Notes: a model not told the origin generated them from the letters alone. A stretch of 64,000 nucleotides of DNA from Lithobates sylvaticus (GCA_028564925.1 CM053029.1:292600832-292664831); one strand, 5' to 3'. Numbered from the stretch's first letter, positions 1 through 11,559 are shown. Program-made: numbers and translations.

Positions 1-826
1 GCGGGAGGGGGGGCCGCTCTCATCCCCCCCTCTTTTCCTGCAGCCTGCCAGGTTGCGTGCTCGGATAAGGGTCTGGTATGGATTTTGAGGGGGACCCCAC
101 GCCATTTTTTTTTGGCTGGGGTTCCTCTTAAAATCCATCCCAGACCTCAAGGGTCTGGTATGGATTTTGAGGGGGACCCTACGCCATTTTTTTTTTCGGC
201 TGGGGTCCCCCTTAATATCCATCCCAGACCGGTTATTAAATTTGGGGGGTCCCCCAAGCTTTTTTTTTTTTTTGTATCAATGAATGACAGTTCTCTGTGT
301 TACGGGAGCCATCAATTCATTAGCCACAAGTGCTTTTAAATAGCTTTTTTCCCTGCAAAAATTACACTTTTTGCAGGGACAGTTCTAAGCACAGGAAACC
401 TGCCCCCCTTCACAGGCAACCTATAGACACCCCCCAGATGTGATACGGCAATGCTGTACTAACAGCACGCACACACAAATCCCCAGAAATGGAGCACATA
501 TTCTCAGCAGTCAGCAGCACACTGACACTGAAACACAATATCACAATATGCGAGGCCGCCGCCGCGGCGGCCTCTTATACCGTGGGGCGTGTACTAAAGC
601 CCCTGAGCTATAATTGGCTACAGGCATCCTGCCTGTAGCCAATTATGGCTCTCCTCGCTGCCGGCGCTGTGATTGGCTAAGCATGCGGGGTCACAGTGCA
701 TGCTTGGCCAATCATCAGCCAGCATTGCACTGCGAGCGGCCCAAATAGTTCTGGGCTCGCCGAACGGGCGAACGCCCGATGTTCGATTCGAACATGGGTT
801 CGAATCGAACACCGGGCCCATCCCTA
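1..826. mobile_element. hAT-type non-autonomous element, cut by the window start
   Basis: The right end reads CCCATCCCTA (to 826), the complement of the TAGGGATG ends seen at 18603 and 44038. Bases 50-440 match the internal part of the copies at 19664 and 44038: the same GGTCTGGTATGGATTTTGAGGGGG block and the same CTGTCCCTGCAAAAAGTG block in reverse. Bases 540-826 resemble the left end of the 18603 element (GTTCGCCCGTTC, CATGCTTGGCCAATC). TAGGGATG-type 11-bp ends are typical of hAT elements. No coding capacity is seen, and the left end lies outside the window. Confidence 0.6.
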
Positions 827-1712
827 GCTGTGGGTACAAGCTGGCAGTCGGTGTTGAGGCATAGCAGAGCAGGTACCCCACAGGGGGTTTGTAGGCAGTA
901 CTGGATGCAGTAAGGGGAGGAGAACTTGATTCCTTCTGTGGCCCAATCAATGTGGGGATTGTGGGCCTTCAGCCAAGGCATACCAAGGATGACCGGGAAC
1001 AAGGGAGAAGCGATGGCGTCCAGACGTAGCAGTTCCTGATGATCCTTGGAAATGGTGGTGAGTAGAGGAATGGTTTTGTGAGTGACTGCTCAAGATTTAA
1101 TAATGGACCCATCGGCCAGATGGACAGAGAGCTTCTGAGACTTGGGTTGTAATGGGATATGATGTCTGGTGGCAAATGTCAAGTCCACGAAACCGCTGCA
1201 GGAATCAATTATTGCGGAAGTCTGAATAGTCCCTCCTGGCAGCTGTAATAAAATGGGGAGAGTAAGATGAGCGGAATGGTTGAGCACACTTAGAGGAGAA
1301 GAAGAAGTTGTTGAAAGGCACTTATGAGGTTTAACTGGGCACGACCTCACATAATGTCCTGATCCCCCCACAGTACAAGCATAGGTTCTGCTAGTGAAAA
1401 CTTTGTCTTTCCTCCGTGGAGAGAGATGGGCGCAGTAATCTGAGCTGCATGGGTTCTGGAGCGTCAGGAGCGGGTGTGGCAGGAGTTGGTGGAGCGGGGT
1501 TGAAGGAGCTGGGTACCCGGAGTAGCATCCATACCGGCCGAGATGGACCCGTGGTTCTTTCCAACCTTCGTTCTCTCAGACGGCGGTCAATCTGAATGGA
1601 CAGGTCAATCTAGGCTTCCAAGGTAGAGGGTACTCGAGCTGGTTCATCCTTGAGCGGGTCGGAGAGACCCATACGGAACTGGTAGCATAGAGCGGCGTTG
1701 TTCCAGTTGGGT
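827..1712 (-). mobile_element. Ty3/gypsy fossil: gag end and protease
   Basis: The reverse strand encodes the end of a gag protein with a CCHC zinc knuckle (CLYCG..GH...SC), followed by an aspartic protease region. The latter includes the flap-side sequence VILGMPWLKAHNPHIDW, typical of Ty3/gypsy proteins of the Sushi-like vertebrate group. This is a partial, broken copy with several breaks. No LTR is visible: its low-coordinate side meets the hAT end and its high-coordinate side meets a Penelope-like region. Family placement beyond Ty3/gypsy is inference. Confidence 0.75.
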
Positions 1713-2434
1713 AAGTATCACTCACAACTAATGTTTTACTTTATGTTTTTTTATCGCTTGTTATAGTATTTACGTAGTGCATGCACTATGTACATATTTT
1801 CAGTATATTATCTCCCGTTCAGATAGTATAGTATCACTTTTTTCTTTTTTTCCCCTTGTTTCTCCTTACACTTCCTTTTTTCACTCTAGTCACTTTTTTT
1901 CTGTGCAATTCACATTACTTGGAGCACTATCACTAACACAGCATGTTGATGTAATTGTAGATTTTTGGTATTGGTACTTCATTTTGGTTATATGTGAATT
2001 TATTTATTGCATTTTAGCATACATACGCTGCATTTTAACCACGTTGTCATATGGATCTCACTTTGGATACCTTTTTCTTCTGATAATCTAATGATTAAGA
2101 CCCAGGCTCACCTCGATAACTTTACACAAGATCATCTTTGAATCACCATTGTTTAAATATTGTTTCTCATCTATAATTGATTGGAACACCTGCGCTAAAA
2201 GTTGCACCAAAAGGATGAAGTAAATAATACAGCTGCTGCCTTTAACCAAGTGTTAAACTTGTTCATAAACAAAAAAAACATAAAGTAGGACAGTGCTAAA
2301 GGCACCATAAGTCACAAGTGTAAACCTTCTTTAAAATAAGTGAATATTAGATGAATAGACTATTGACAAATGGCTGGCAGCAAGCCTATTTTTAATTGTA
2401 AGTGTTTTTTTTTAACTGCAATTGTAATTTGCTA

Positions 2435-2537
2435 CCATTAGATGGCGGTATGTATTTATTTACATCTGCTTTTCTTTTTCTTGATGATTTCTATCTTAAG
2501 TGACTTTAGTTATATCTTGCCACCACTAGATGGCAGC
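2435..2537 (+). promoter_or_regulatory. Pair of CTCF-like motifs in Penelope-like region
   Basis: CCACTAGATGGCAGC at 2523-2537 fits the published CTCF core (CCASYAGRKGGCRSY) at every position, and CCATTAGATGGCGGT at 2435-2449 fits with one mismatch. Related motifs recur in the Penelope-like copy at 46232-46451. Binding is inference; the motif match is read directly. Confidence 0.4.
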
Positions 2538-2733
2538 ATATATTTATATATGTTACGTTAATTTCGGCCTATGTTGACATACGGCCAGCTCTTTATGTAA
2601 AAAGAAGGTTTGTTTTTTCCCAGGATGCATCCCTTCAATTTGTATATGGGGTATTCCTTGTCGGTTCTCAATTTTGGCCTATGACAGGGCTCCCTCCCCA
2701 TGCCAATGGACTATGAAAATACTCAGCGCAGGT

Positions 2734-2799
2734 GTGTGGGCGTACCCCTGATGATGTCAGACCTTTGACGAAACGATCATTGGGTAGCCACGCCCACAC
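2734..2799 (+). ncRNA. Hammerhead-like ribozyme motif
   Basis: The core CTGATGA (2748-2754) is followed by one extra T, stem II GTCA/TGAC (2756-2759 with 2766-2769, 6-nt loop) and GAAA (2770-2773). The closing stem is long: GTGTGGGCGT (2734-2743) pairs perfectly with ACGCCCACAC (2790-2799), and ACCC (2744-2747) can pair with GGGT (2782-2785). Stem III is minimal, as in Penelope-associated hammerheads. The extra base before stem II departs from the strict consensus, so activity is uncertain. A weak TATA-like sequence (TATGAAAATA) lies about 15 bp upstream. Confidence 0.55.
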
Positions 2800-3595
2800 G
2801 CCCTGGGCATGCGCAATCGAATTTTAAACCTACGTTTTACAGGTTTTTTATCTGCTAGCATTTTTCTTTGTTTTAAGCGGGTAATTGTGTATCCGGGACT
2901 CGGTGGAGTCCTCAAACAGCTTTTTTTTAGCTTTGTGCTTTAATAAATCCCTGATATTACAATATCACACGATTTGGAGCATTTTTATTTTTTGCATGAA
3001 CTTTATTTCTCATTGGGAAGTTTGCCGTGACTGATCACCTGAGACGCAGAGTCTGCTGATAGGAGATCTGGGAAGCTATGATGTCTGAAATGCCATAGTG
3101 GGGATCTGTGACCCAATCTGCGCTTTCTGACCTCCCCTAACAAGGGGGTCACTGGAGATCCGGTAAGCCTCCCATCTTATTAGAGGTGACAGGTTCCACA
3201 TGGTCAAGCACATTCATTTTATGTCACATCACTTATTTGAAGTTATTTTATCACATTTATGGACATCCTTTAATACTTTTTATGGACTTTTTTTTAATAA
3301 TCTTTCGCTTCACATTTTTTGGTTTATTTTGGCTGTTCACTTTTTTGATTATAAGTTTACTAACTGGTACATGTTCAGTTTTGCACTTTTTTGCACTTTT
3401 AAATTTAATGCAATATCTGTTTTATTTATGGCATAAGCGCTGCACTTTTTCTCTTTCTTGTATCTTTGTGCCCAGTATCTGGGTTATGGTGTACAGCTGC
3501 TGTTTGATGCAAATTTTTACACTAAGTGCGGATATTTACCTACTATATCTTTGTATATTCTATGTCTTCCACATTTGTGTTTAAGAGGCAATAGA

Positions 3596-4155
3596 CTCAT
3601 GTAAGTAATGTTTGTTGCCTACAACTTAATCATTTGAGCCAAATCTTTTCATAAGAACAGACACATGATTTAATACCTCCATAGCGTACAGGAAATTCAA
3701 ATACAAAAGTGCATGAGACAAACATTTATTTTGGGCACACAAGTTCCTCCCCATAACAGCATATTGTGTGGAAATCAACATATAGCATGGATTTCATTTT
3801 TCAAGCATGTGTCTCACTAAGATATAACTTTTAGTGTGGACATAATTTACCAAACGGAAGAGATCTTATTTTTGCAATGAGCATGGCTACATTATACAGA
3901 ATATAGGGTGTGGCTTAAGGAGAATGATTAAATAAACTCTGCAGCTTTTAATAGTATACATTGATCACAGTCCTTGTACCTACAATATACCCCTAATTAC
4001 TGCACGGAGTGGGACTCTCACAGACACACATTACATACCTAAAGAACAATTAAAAATAAAATAAAACAGAAACAGAAGATGGCATACACCCCCAACTCAT
4101 AAAAGAACTAAGCTCTGTCATTTCAAAGCCATTGTTTCTAATTTTTAGGGACTAT
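3596..4155. other. No recognised feature
   Basis: This is AT-rich sequence without a convincing ORF or repeat match. The last part (about 4090-4155) may already belong to the LINE that continues at 5272, since the TTAA MITE between them would interrupt it. That is a guess. Confidence 0.3.
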
Positions 4156-4159
4156 TTAA

Positions 4160-5267
4160 CCACTTAAGGACCAGCCTCGTTTTGGATTTTAGGTGTTTAC
4201 ATGTTTTTTTTGCTAGAAAATTACTTAGAACCCCCAAACATTATATATTGTTTTTTTTCTAACACCCTAGAGAATAAAATGGCGGTCATTGCAATACTTT
4301 TTTTCACACCGTATTTGCGCAGCGGTCTTACAAGCGCACTTTTTTTGGAAAATAAAAATCACATTTTGAATAAAAAAATAAGACAACAGTAAAATTAGCC
4401 CAATTTTTTTTTGTATTGTGAAAGATAATGTTACGCCAAGTAAATTGATATCCAACATGTCCTGCTTCAAAATTGCGCCCACTCGTGGAATGGCGTCAAA
4501 CTTTTACCCTCAAACCCCCAGCGACATTTAAAAAATTCTTCTTGCTCTACCGATCGCGGCGATACCTCACATGTGTGGTTTGACTACCGTTTTCATATGC
4601 GTTTTTCTCACGTATGCGTTCGCTTCTGCGCGAGCTCGTCGGGAGGGGGTGTTTTAAAAAAATATTTTTTTGTTTTTCTTATTTATTTTACTTGAATTTA
4701 TTATTTTTTTTTACACTGTTTTAAAAAAAAATAAAAAATGGATCACTTTTATTCCTATTACAAGGAATGTAAACATCCCTTGTAATAGAAAAAAGCATGA
4801 CAGGTCCTCTTAAATATGAGATCTGGGGTCAAAAAGTCCTCAGATCTCATATTTGGACTTAAATGCAAAAAAAAAAATGTAATATAAAAAAATGACATTT
4901 GAAAATTGTGCCTTTTAAGACGTATGGGCGGAAGTGACGTTTTGACGTCGCTTCCGCCCTCCTATGGTATAGAGATGAGTGGGGGCCATCTTAGCCTCAC
5001 TCGTCTCCATACCCACCCGATCGCCTCCGCCGCTGTCGACGGCTCCGGTAAGCGGCGAAAGGCGCGGGAGAGCGGCGGGAGGGGTGGGGGCACCTCTCCC
5101 GCCGCCAACGGTGATCTTGCGGCGAACCCGCCACAGAGACCACCATTATCGTAAACAGAACCGCCTCATGTAAAGGATATCTCGGTTGTGGAAGCAGCTG
5201 CTGCCGTTACCGAGATATCCCTCTTCAAAGTGCCGACGTAAATGTACATGAGGCGGTCGTGAAGTGG
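4160..5267. mobile_element. TTAA-flanked MITE, piggyBac-like, copy 1
   Basis: The element is bounded by TTAA on both sides (4156-4159 and 5268-5271). Its ends are inverted: CCACTTAAGGACC at the left and GGCGGTCGTGAAGTGG at the right. TTAA duplications with CC...GG ends are the signature of the piggyBac superfamily. No transposase is encoded. Inside are T-rich tracts and short hairpins, such as CTTGTAATAG against its complement near 4760-4790. Sister copies lie at 14592, 17845, 22708, 35493 and 37061, with a fragment at 62862. Confidence 0.7.
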
Positions 5268-5271
5268 TTAA

Positions 5272-5912
5272 TGACTGGAATAAGACCACTGAATTAAAGC
5301 CAATGTGGAGCCTATATTTAAAAAAGGGTCAAAGTCTTTACCAAGTAACTACAGACTTATAGTTTAACTTCTATAGTTGGGAAGTTACTGGAGAGTTTAA
5401 TAAAAGACCACATAGATGATTTTTTGTTAGAAAAATATTTTTTTAAGCAATAGACTGCATGGGTTTATGAAAGACAGAAGTACAGGCTTGGAAAAATACA
5501 TTTGTAAATGTATAGAAAATTGTCTACAAGACCATTTTCAGAAGTAGTGGTTGATGAGTCATACTCTGAATGGTCTAAGGTTATTAGTGGTGTAACCTAA
5601 GGTTCAGTGTTGTGATCCTTACTTATATTTTTTATTAAAAGGGGTATGGACTGCAGAGATAGATATTATTTTGCTCCTGTACAAATTATTAGTAAGACCT
5701 CATATGGAATATGCAGTTCAGTTTTAGGCACCAGTTCACAAAAAGGATATTGGAGAACTTAGGAAAATGAAGAGAAGGGCAACCAAACTGATAAGAGGCA
5801 GAGCTCAACTATGAGGAAAGATTAGCTGAACTGAATTTATTCTCTTGAGAAGAGGAGATTAAGGAAGGATATTATCAACACATATAAATACATAAGTGGT
5901 CCATATATTGAA
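5272..5912 (+). mobile_element. CR1/L2-like LINE, reverse transcriptase part
   Basis: Conceptual translation gives LINE reverse-transcriptase pieces: PSNYRLI, then in another frame LTSIVGKLLESLIKDHIDDF (5356-5430), and the C-terminal block LLVRPHMEYAVQF...APVHKKDIGELRK.KRRATKLIRGRAQL, followed by LEKRRLRKDIINTYKYISG. The sequence has at least two frameshifts and several stops and lacks much of the palm domain, so it is dead. It breaks off at TATATTGAA (5904-5912) and resumes at 11562 with the same nine bases, showing that 5913-11561 was inserted later. Confidence 0.8.
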
Positions 5913-6182
5913 ATGGCAACAGAGGGGCGCCAGACTGAGTGCAGTATAAATCATATATTTAATAAAAGAAAGTAGTAACTCACAGGTTAAATTAGATGAG
6001 TTCAGTATGTGGTGAAAATCGCCAGTCCTGGAGTCTCATAAATGTCTTCCCTTTGCAGCCTGGGGCACTGGTGTGATCTTACAGGGATCCAGAGAATGCT
6101 GGGAACCAGGAGGCAGGAAACAAAAAGCAGCTGGTCGTGACTTCACAGGAACAGGAAATGTGATTATTCACAGTGGCAAGGA

Positions 6183-6225
6183 ATTGTAATGCATTTCGAA
6201 GCTACAGCTTCTTCATCAGACCGTG
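6183..6225 (-). ncRNA. Hammerhead-like ribozyme motif, Penelope 3' region
   Basis: Read on the reverse strand: CTGATGA (6219-6213), one extra A, stem II GAAGC/GCTTC with a TGTA loop (6211-6198), GAAA (6197-6194), then TGCATTA ending in a UUA cleavage triplet. The catalytic core is unmutated, but a long stem I is not obvious. A TATA-like TATTTAAG lies about 30 bp upstream (near 6250). It sits downstream of the GIY-YIG segment of the same element, where Penelope hammerheads are known to occur. Confidence 0.6.
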
Positions 6226-7146
6226 ATTGGCTGGCAAACCTGGCAGTCTTAAATACAGAGGAAATGGAAACAGAGAGATCTGATGGGCTGGCCAGCCTGT
6301 CAATCAATAGACAGATTTAAAGAGGTAGACAGTTGGAGACCTAAATGAATTTAAATATGAGTAAAAAGCTTTCTGATTAATAGTGGATGATGATAATTTT
6401 ATGACGTTTGAAGAAATCGATCAAATAATTGAATAAATACATAAATATAAATGTATAAATATACCACAGATGTAAAATGAATAAATTTTTTTGAATAAAT
6501 TAACTGAAAAATTAATTAAGAAAATTATTATTAAATTATTAGCAATTGGTAATCAATCGATTATTATAAATTATAATGAGTTAATAAAATGGTGAATATG
6601 GAGAAAGGAAAGGACTCTATGCTAGATATAATATTAAGGTTCTAAGTTATATCATGACCAAAAATACTTCTTAAAAGGGATAAATCAAATCTTCAGATAA
6701 TAAATGGTTAATGGGCAATGATGGAAATACCTACTGGGTACATATGTGTGTACACATATAATCATACATATACACAAATACAATAACCACTCATGCATAT
6801 ACATACCCATATACCTGCACATACGTGCAGTTGTAAACATGTACATGTGCAACAAACGCATGTATACACGTGAGTATATGCAAACATCTTTCTGTCCTAA
6901 TACTCTCTGGAGGGAACACAATATTGTACAAAAAAGAGAAGGGGGGAAAGGGGGAAAGGGGGAAAGGGAAAGGGGGCGAAGGCAAATTTGTGTTTGTTGT
7001 CCAATATGAGCTGTTGAGTGGATACCCAGTTTCCTCCACTAACCAGTGACCAAGCGACCCACTGAGGCATGACCGGGGGGAAAAAAAAAAATCACACCAG
7101 CACCTGTTAAATAACAGTGCTGATTTCGATCTCCTTGTTCATTCCT

Positions 7147-7554
7147 CTAGGCGACATGGTATCCAGTGAAAATCCAATACGTTTCCTGACGACACAGCCT
7201 TTTGAAACGTTCCGCTGGGGGAAACTTATCTGGAATTGATTCAAGGACCCAAACTTTTAGATCTTTGGATGATTGCTTACGATTTTCCAGAAAGTGGCGG
7301 GGAACACTATGTTTAGGGAGACCAGCATCGACAAATCTGCGATGATCCCCAAATCTGTCTCTAAGGGCCCTGATTGTACGGCCCACATATAGCATGCCAC
7401 AAGGGCAAGCTAGACAGTAAACCACAAACATGGAAGAACAGTTATGGAAGGTGTTGAATGTGTATGTCTTACCCTTATGAGCAAAGCATTTTTGACCATG
7501 TTGAATATGAGCACAAGTCAGGCACAGGGATTTCTTACACTGAAACATGCCCAC
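7147..7554 (-). pseudogene. Penelope GIY-YIG endonuclease fragment
   Basis: A 135-residue open stretch contains the Penelope-type GIY-YIG nuclease that cleaves the target site in retrotransposition. A cysteine/histidine linker (CLTCAHIQHGQKCFAH, residues 12-27) precedes the core. VVYCLACPCGMLYVGRTIRALRDRFGDH (residues 45-72) holds the GIY-YIG-equivalent (CGMLYVG) and the conserved arginine, and RQETYWIF near the end holds the conserved glutamate. Upstream linker sequence is in other frames with stops, so the element cannot be active. The true N-terminus (reverse transcriptase) is absent; the ATG at 7554 is simply internal to the former protein. Confidence 0.8.
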
Positions 7555-7908
7555 CAGAGGAATGAGTGTCAGTTGAATGTTATTGGATATAGATTGGGCA
7601 GATTTAATTTAGCTAGGAGCGACTTTCCCTTTTATATTCGGAGCGTTCCTATAGGCAAACTGTGGCACTGTAGGAATAGTGTTTTTTAAATGTGGGCTGT
7701 AGTATAGACCAGTGTTTTTTAAAAACGCTCTCCATTTTCCAGTGTTTGTTGTGATATTGAGTTATGAATCTTGTTCCTACATTTTCTTGTGATCGCTGTT
7801 TTGATTTTGGAATGTCATTGGTATAGTAAACCATTTGAGCCTGATCAATGAGGTCTGGGGGGTAGCCTTTCTCTATAAATTTCTGTTTGAGATGAACGCT
7901 TTAACGTA

Positions 7909-10900
7909 TGTAGCGATACCCCCAATTAAGAGGGCCGCAAGTTTTGATTTGGGTCCCTGAGTACAGCTCCACCAACCCCCCGGCAATCTGCTCTACCCGC
8001 TCTGGCACAGTTAGTAATGGGATATGTATCTATGCACATATAAAGATTACTTATACTCTAAATGTAATGGACTCAAACTCACAAGCAGACTGCTAGCTGA
8101 AATAACCGTCTTTACTTTTGGCAATGTGAAAAGTAATGGTAGCATGCATTAAACACTTGACTTACAACACATGAGCAGGTCCCTGCAGTAGGTACTATAA
8201 ACATGCATACATATATGACTGGGCAGCAATGGGGAACGGAGCGCCATGTGTAGCGACCGTCTGCTAGGCACCCCTGAGGTGCAACAAATCTAACTGTGAC
8301 TACCTAACGGACCAGGCCTGATCCCTAACAATAGAGCTCAGTCCTTGAGGGAACACAGTATTCTTCACCGGCACAAGAACTGTAGAGGTGGTGCACATGT
8401 AGAATTAAATGGTGTGTGTTTGTAATCCACAAGAAAGAACAATCTTCTGCTCTGAGGTAAATAGCCTTGGCAGTCTGATAGGCATAAAGTGAGATAACAG
8501 TATAAGATGAGCTTTTCAGCTCGCTCACCACTCCGGATACCGTCCTTGGGTCTGAGGGCCCCACTGGGTGCGTCCGGCCGGGTTTGTCACAACCCCTGCG
8601 TTCCGGTCACAGTCATCAGTCCATCTGCTCTCCCTGCGATCCCTGCGTCACAAGAGAAAGAGGCGGTTCTGAGGGACTCCCACTGTGGTAACTCCTATCT
8701 CTTCAGCTCTGGATCCTCCTCTGGCTTGGAGTTCAGCCCCCTGACAAAGGGCTCGCACTCCTTCTGGTGCCACCTGGGTCCAGTCTTCCCAGTCATCAGC
8801 CATTACCAGCCCCTGGCCTGTACTTGAGACTGAAATTGAATCCAGATAACGCCGCCAACCATCTGTGTCCAGTTGCATCCAGCTTGGCTGTGGTGAATAG
8901 TAGTCAAGGGTTGTTATCTGTCTTTACAGTAAATTCGGCCCCATAAAAGGTAATCCTTTAATTTGTCGACTACTGCCCATTTGAGGGCTAAGAACTCCAA
9001 CTGGTGGGTGGGGTAGTTCTTCTCCGAGGGGTCAGGCTCCGGCTCACATAGGCCACTGGTCGCAGCTGGTTTTCATACTCCTGGTAGAGTACTCCACCTA
9101 GGCCCTCATGGCTGGCATCAACATGTAGCTCATAAGGTTCTAGTGGGGTCAGCATAGGCCAAAACTGGGGCTGTGGTGAGACTCCTCTTCAAGGTTCTGA
9201 AAGCCTCTTCACACCTTGAGTTCCACTGGTCTTGAACCGACTCACCGGGCCTCCTGGGCCCCAAGCCATCTTCTTCTCCTTCTGTCTTGAGCAGCTCGTT
9301 TAGGGGTTTGGCAATACGAGCGAACCCATCCACAAACCTGCGGTAGTAGGAGCAGAACCCCAAGAAAAATCGAAGTTCGGTGACTGTTGTGGGTCTTGGC
9401 CACGAAGTAACTGCCTCCAACTTCTCAGGGTCTGTAGCCACTCCTTTTTCAGACACTATATGTCCCAGATAGTTCACAGAAGACTGGTAGAACCGCACGT
9501 TCTCGGGGAAAGTTTGAGTCCCTCCTCACTGAGCCTCCTCAACACTTTCTCCAATCTGGCTTCATGTTCTTCCAAAGTTTTTCCAAAGACAATGACATCG
9601 TCCAGGTACACAAGGACTTCTATGAGGTTCATGTCTCCAACAGTCCTTTCCATAAGGCGTTGAAAGGTAGCAGGAGCTCCAGACAGGCCCTGAGGCATCC
9701 TGTTGAACTCAAAGAACCCTACTGGGGTTATGAAGGCAGTCTTTTCTCTATCTTCTGGATGCATGGGAATTTGATAGTACCCACTCTTGAGGTCCATCAC
9801 ACTGAACCACTTAGCTCCAGATAAACTCTGTAAGGCATCCTCTATCCTTGGCGTGGTGTACTGATCAGGAATGGTCCTCCTGTTGAGAGTTCTGTAGTAA
9901 ATGCAAAGCCTCAACGACCCATTCTTCTTCCTGACCACCACTATTGGGGAGGCATAGGGGCTTCTGGACTCCCGAATCACCCCCGTCTTCAGTTCCGCAA
10001 GCTGCTCCCTCAGATCCTCCAGATCTGCTAGCGGGACCCGCCTTACTCTCTCTCTGAATGGCTTGTCCTCTTGCATGCGGATTTGATGGGTGGCACTCCT
10101 CGCACACCCCACATCAAACTCATCTTTAGAGAAGATCTTCTCCCATCTGGTCAGCTGGGCCTTGGCTCTCTCCTTCCAAGCTCCAGGTAGGTTTGGGTAT
10201 TCCATGGAGAGTTTCTTCCAAACATCTTCTCCTTCACCCGTCCCTTTCACTTCTGACCAGCCAACTGGGACAGCAGGACTCACCTGTCCCAGCAGCATCC
10301 TGGCAGGGATCTCCACGGGCCGCTCCGTAGGGTTCCTCACGCTCACTGGGACTCTTCCTCTAGCCTTCTTCAATGCCTTGATTTGGGATCACTTCTGGGA
10401 TCACTTCCAGGCCTGAGTGACCCTCCATTGGGTCAGATTCCAGCATAACAAAGGGGCTAGGCTACTCCCAATTAAGCTTTACCGTGGCCCTGAGGCAGGC
10501 TACCTCTCCGGGCTGTAGCACCGCTCCTTCTCTTCCAAGTCTCCACACCTTCCCTATCCCCTCACTTGGGGTCTTCTGCTCTAAGACCAACCGCTGGTAG
10601 GCCGCCTTCAGCATGGGATGGATCTTGGGAGCTGAATGATTCTGCTTCTGTACAAGGGGGTCAGGAGCCTTCTGACTAGATCCGTGTTCGTCCCTATGAT
10701 CAGGGAGGTCTTGCTGGTTCCAGGCGGGCGAGGGCACACCACTGCCAAGGTGTCAAACACTTCAGCCTTCCCAGCCACAGATGGGTTAAAGGTCAATCGT
10801 TCATGGGTAGGTAGCCATCATAGGGGAAACTCTGAGTTCCCAATCCCCATATCTCCAGCTCCTCTATCTTCTGGATAGGCAAAATGACTCAGTACCTATC

Positions 10901-11559
10901 ATAGAAGTCCCTGTACAATAAGGTCACTTGTGCTCCAGTGTCTAGGAGGCCTGTGTGTATACTCCTTCCACTTGGATGGGTACAGTAGGAGAGGGACCAA
11001 CCAGCTCTTCTGGGTAGGGCCGAGTTGATGCTGTCCTCTTCTTTGGACTCTTTTCTTTCCAACTAAATTTGCGCTTGATTCTTTCCTGAGCCTGGTATGC
11101 ATTAATTTTCTCCCTCGCTATGGGAGTACGAACCCGATGAGGGACATTGTTATCTCTCATTTTTAAGGGTTCTCGCTTAGGAGTGCTGTGTCTCTTCGGA
11201 GGGTCTTGCCCCCTCTCGCTGCGTCCGGCCAGGTTTGTCACAACCCCTGCGTTCCGGTCTCCGTTCTGTCTGACGGCTGCCAAGGGGAAGTCTCCGTTCT
11301 GCACAGGCTGACAGTGAGGTGTCAGAGTCTCTCTCAGTCTGCTGCAAGGCCCAGGCTTCAGGCCTTCAGCAGTCCCGGTCCGCACAGGTGTCTGCTCTCC
11401 CTGCGATCCCTGCGTCACAAGAGAAAGAGGCGGTTCTTCCCCTTTCCTTAAATCACCTCCCCCATCAGCCTCTCGGGCGGAAACAACCAACCTCCCGGGA
11501 GCCTGGGGAATTATGGGAATCGTAGTCTTATCCCCTAAAAGGGGAACAACCCCGCTACA
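7909..11559 (-). mobile_element. Ty3/gypsy LTR retrotransposon fossil
   Basis: The copy is bounded by TGTAGCGATACC (7909) and CCCGCTACA (to 11559), i.e. TG...CA ends, and flanked by the 4-bp duplication CGTA (7905-7908 and 11560-11563). LTR-type sequence shared by both sides includes the block around 8575-8670 and 11216-11435. Between them, the reverse strand shows a protease region (about 10900-10400), reverse transcriptase and the start of RNase H. It is broken, with several breaks. It landed exactly at the edge of the Penelope copy, so it is younger than that copy. Confidence 0.85.
8895..10373 (-). pseudogene. Ty3/gypsy pol remnant: reverse transcriptase and RNase H
   Basis: This is the coding part of the 7909-11559 fossil. 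Reverse-transcriptase marks include SPYASPIVVVRKKNGSLR, WFSVMDLKSGYYQIPM, FEFNRMPQGLSGAPATFQR and the active-site YLDDVIVFGKT. They are followed by the thumb/connection sequence (YLGHIVSEKGV, FFLGFCSYYRRFV) and RNase H up to a TDNNPL motif. These are diagnostic of Ty3/gypsy pol. The protein would have copied the element RNA inside virus-like particles. The remnant is broken. Confidence 0.85.

Larger units (their letters stand above)
1713..3595 (+). mobile_element. Penelope-like terminal region (no ORF)
   Basis: This AT-rich stretch has the same order of parts as the copies at 45985 and 55191: CCACTAGATGGC-type motifs (2435, 2523), a hammerhead-like motif (2734-2799), AATAAA about 150 bp later (2942), then TTGGAGCATTTT and a long T-rich tail. 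Hammerhead motifs in the terminal repeats are an established mark of Penelope-like retroelements. No reverse transcriptase or GIY-YIG sequence is present, so this is a solo terminal region or a non-autonomous derivative. Both edges are approximate. Confidence 0.5.
5913..7906 (-). mobile_element. Penelope-like element, 5'-truncated, with 9-bp duplication
   Basis: The reverse strand carries, in order, linker sequence after the reverse transcriptase (about 7834-7650: TRFITQYHNKHWKMESVFKKHWSIL), a GIY-YIG endonuclease (7554-7147) and a non-coding 3' part. A hammerhead motif lies in that 3' part, about 930 bp beyond the endonuclease. The insertion is flanked by TATATTGAA (5904-5912 and 11562-11570). 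Its 5' edge is now separated from the second duplication only by the gypsy copy. No reverse transcriptase palm is present, consistent with the 5' truncation common in this group. Confidence 0.75.

Noticed and set aside
3186-3584. 132-residue hydrophobic open frame
   Set aside because: Phe/Leu/Ile-rich frame from a T-rich tail of the Penelope-like region; no motif, and overlapping frames are equally open.
4906-5173. GC-rich open frames (MCLLRRMGGSD..., MGAILASLVS...)
   Set aside because: They lie wholly inside TTAA MITE copy 1 and arise from its GC-rich hairpin part.
7649-7834. Short reverse-strand frame as a separate gene
   Set aside because: It reads TRFITQYHNKHWKMESVFKKHWSIL, the linker of the Penelope polyprotein, and is part of the dead element.
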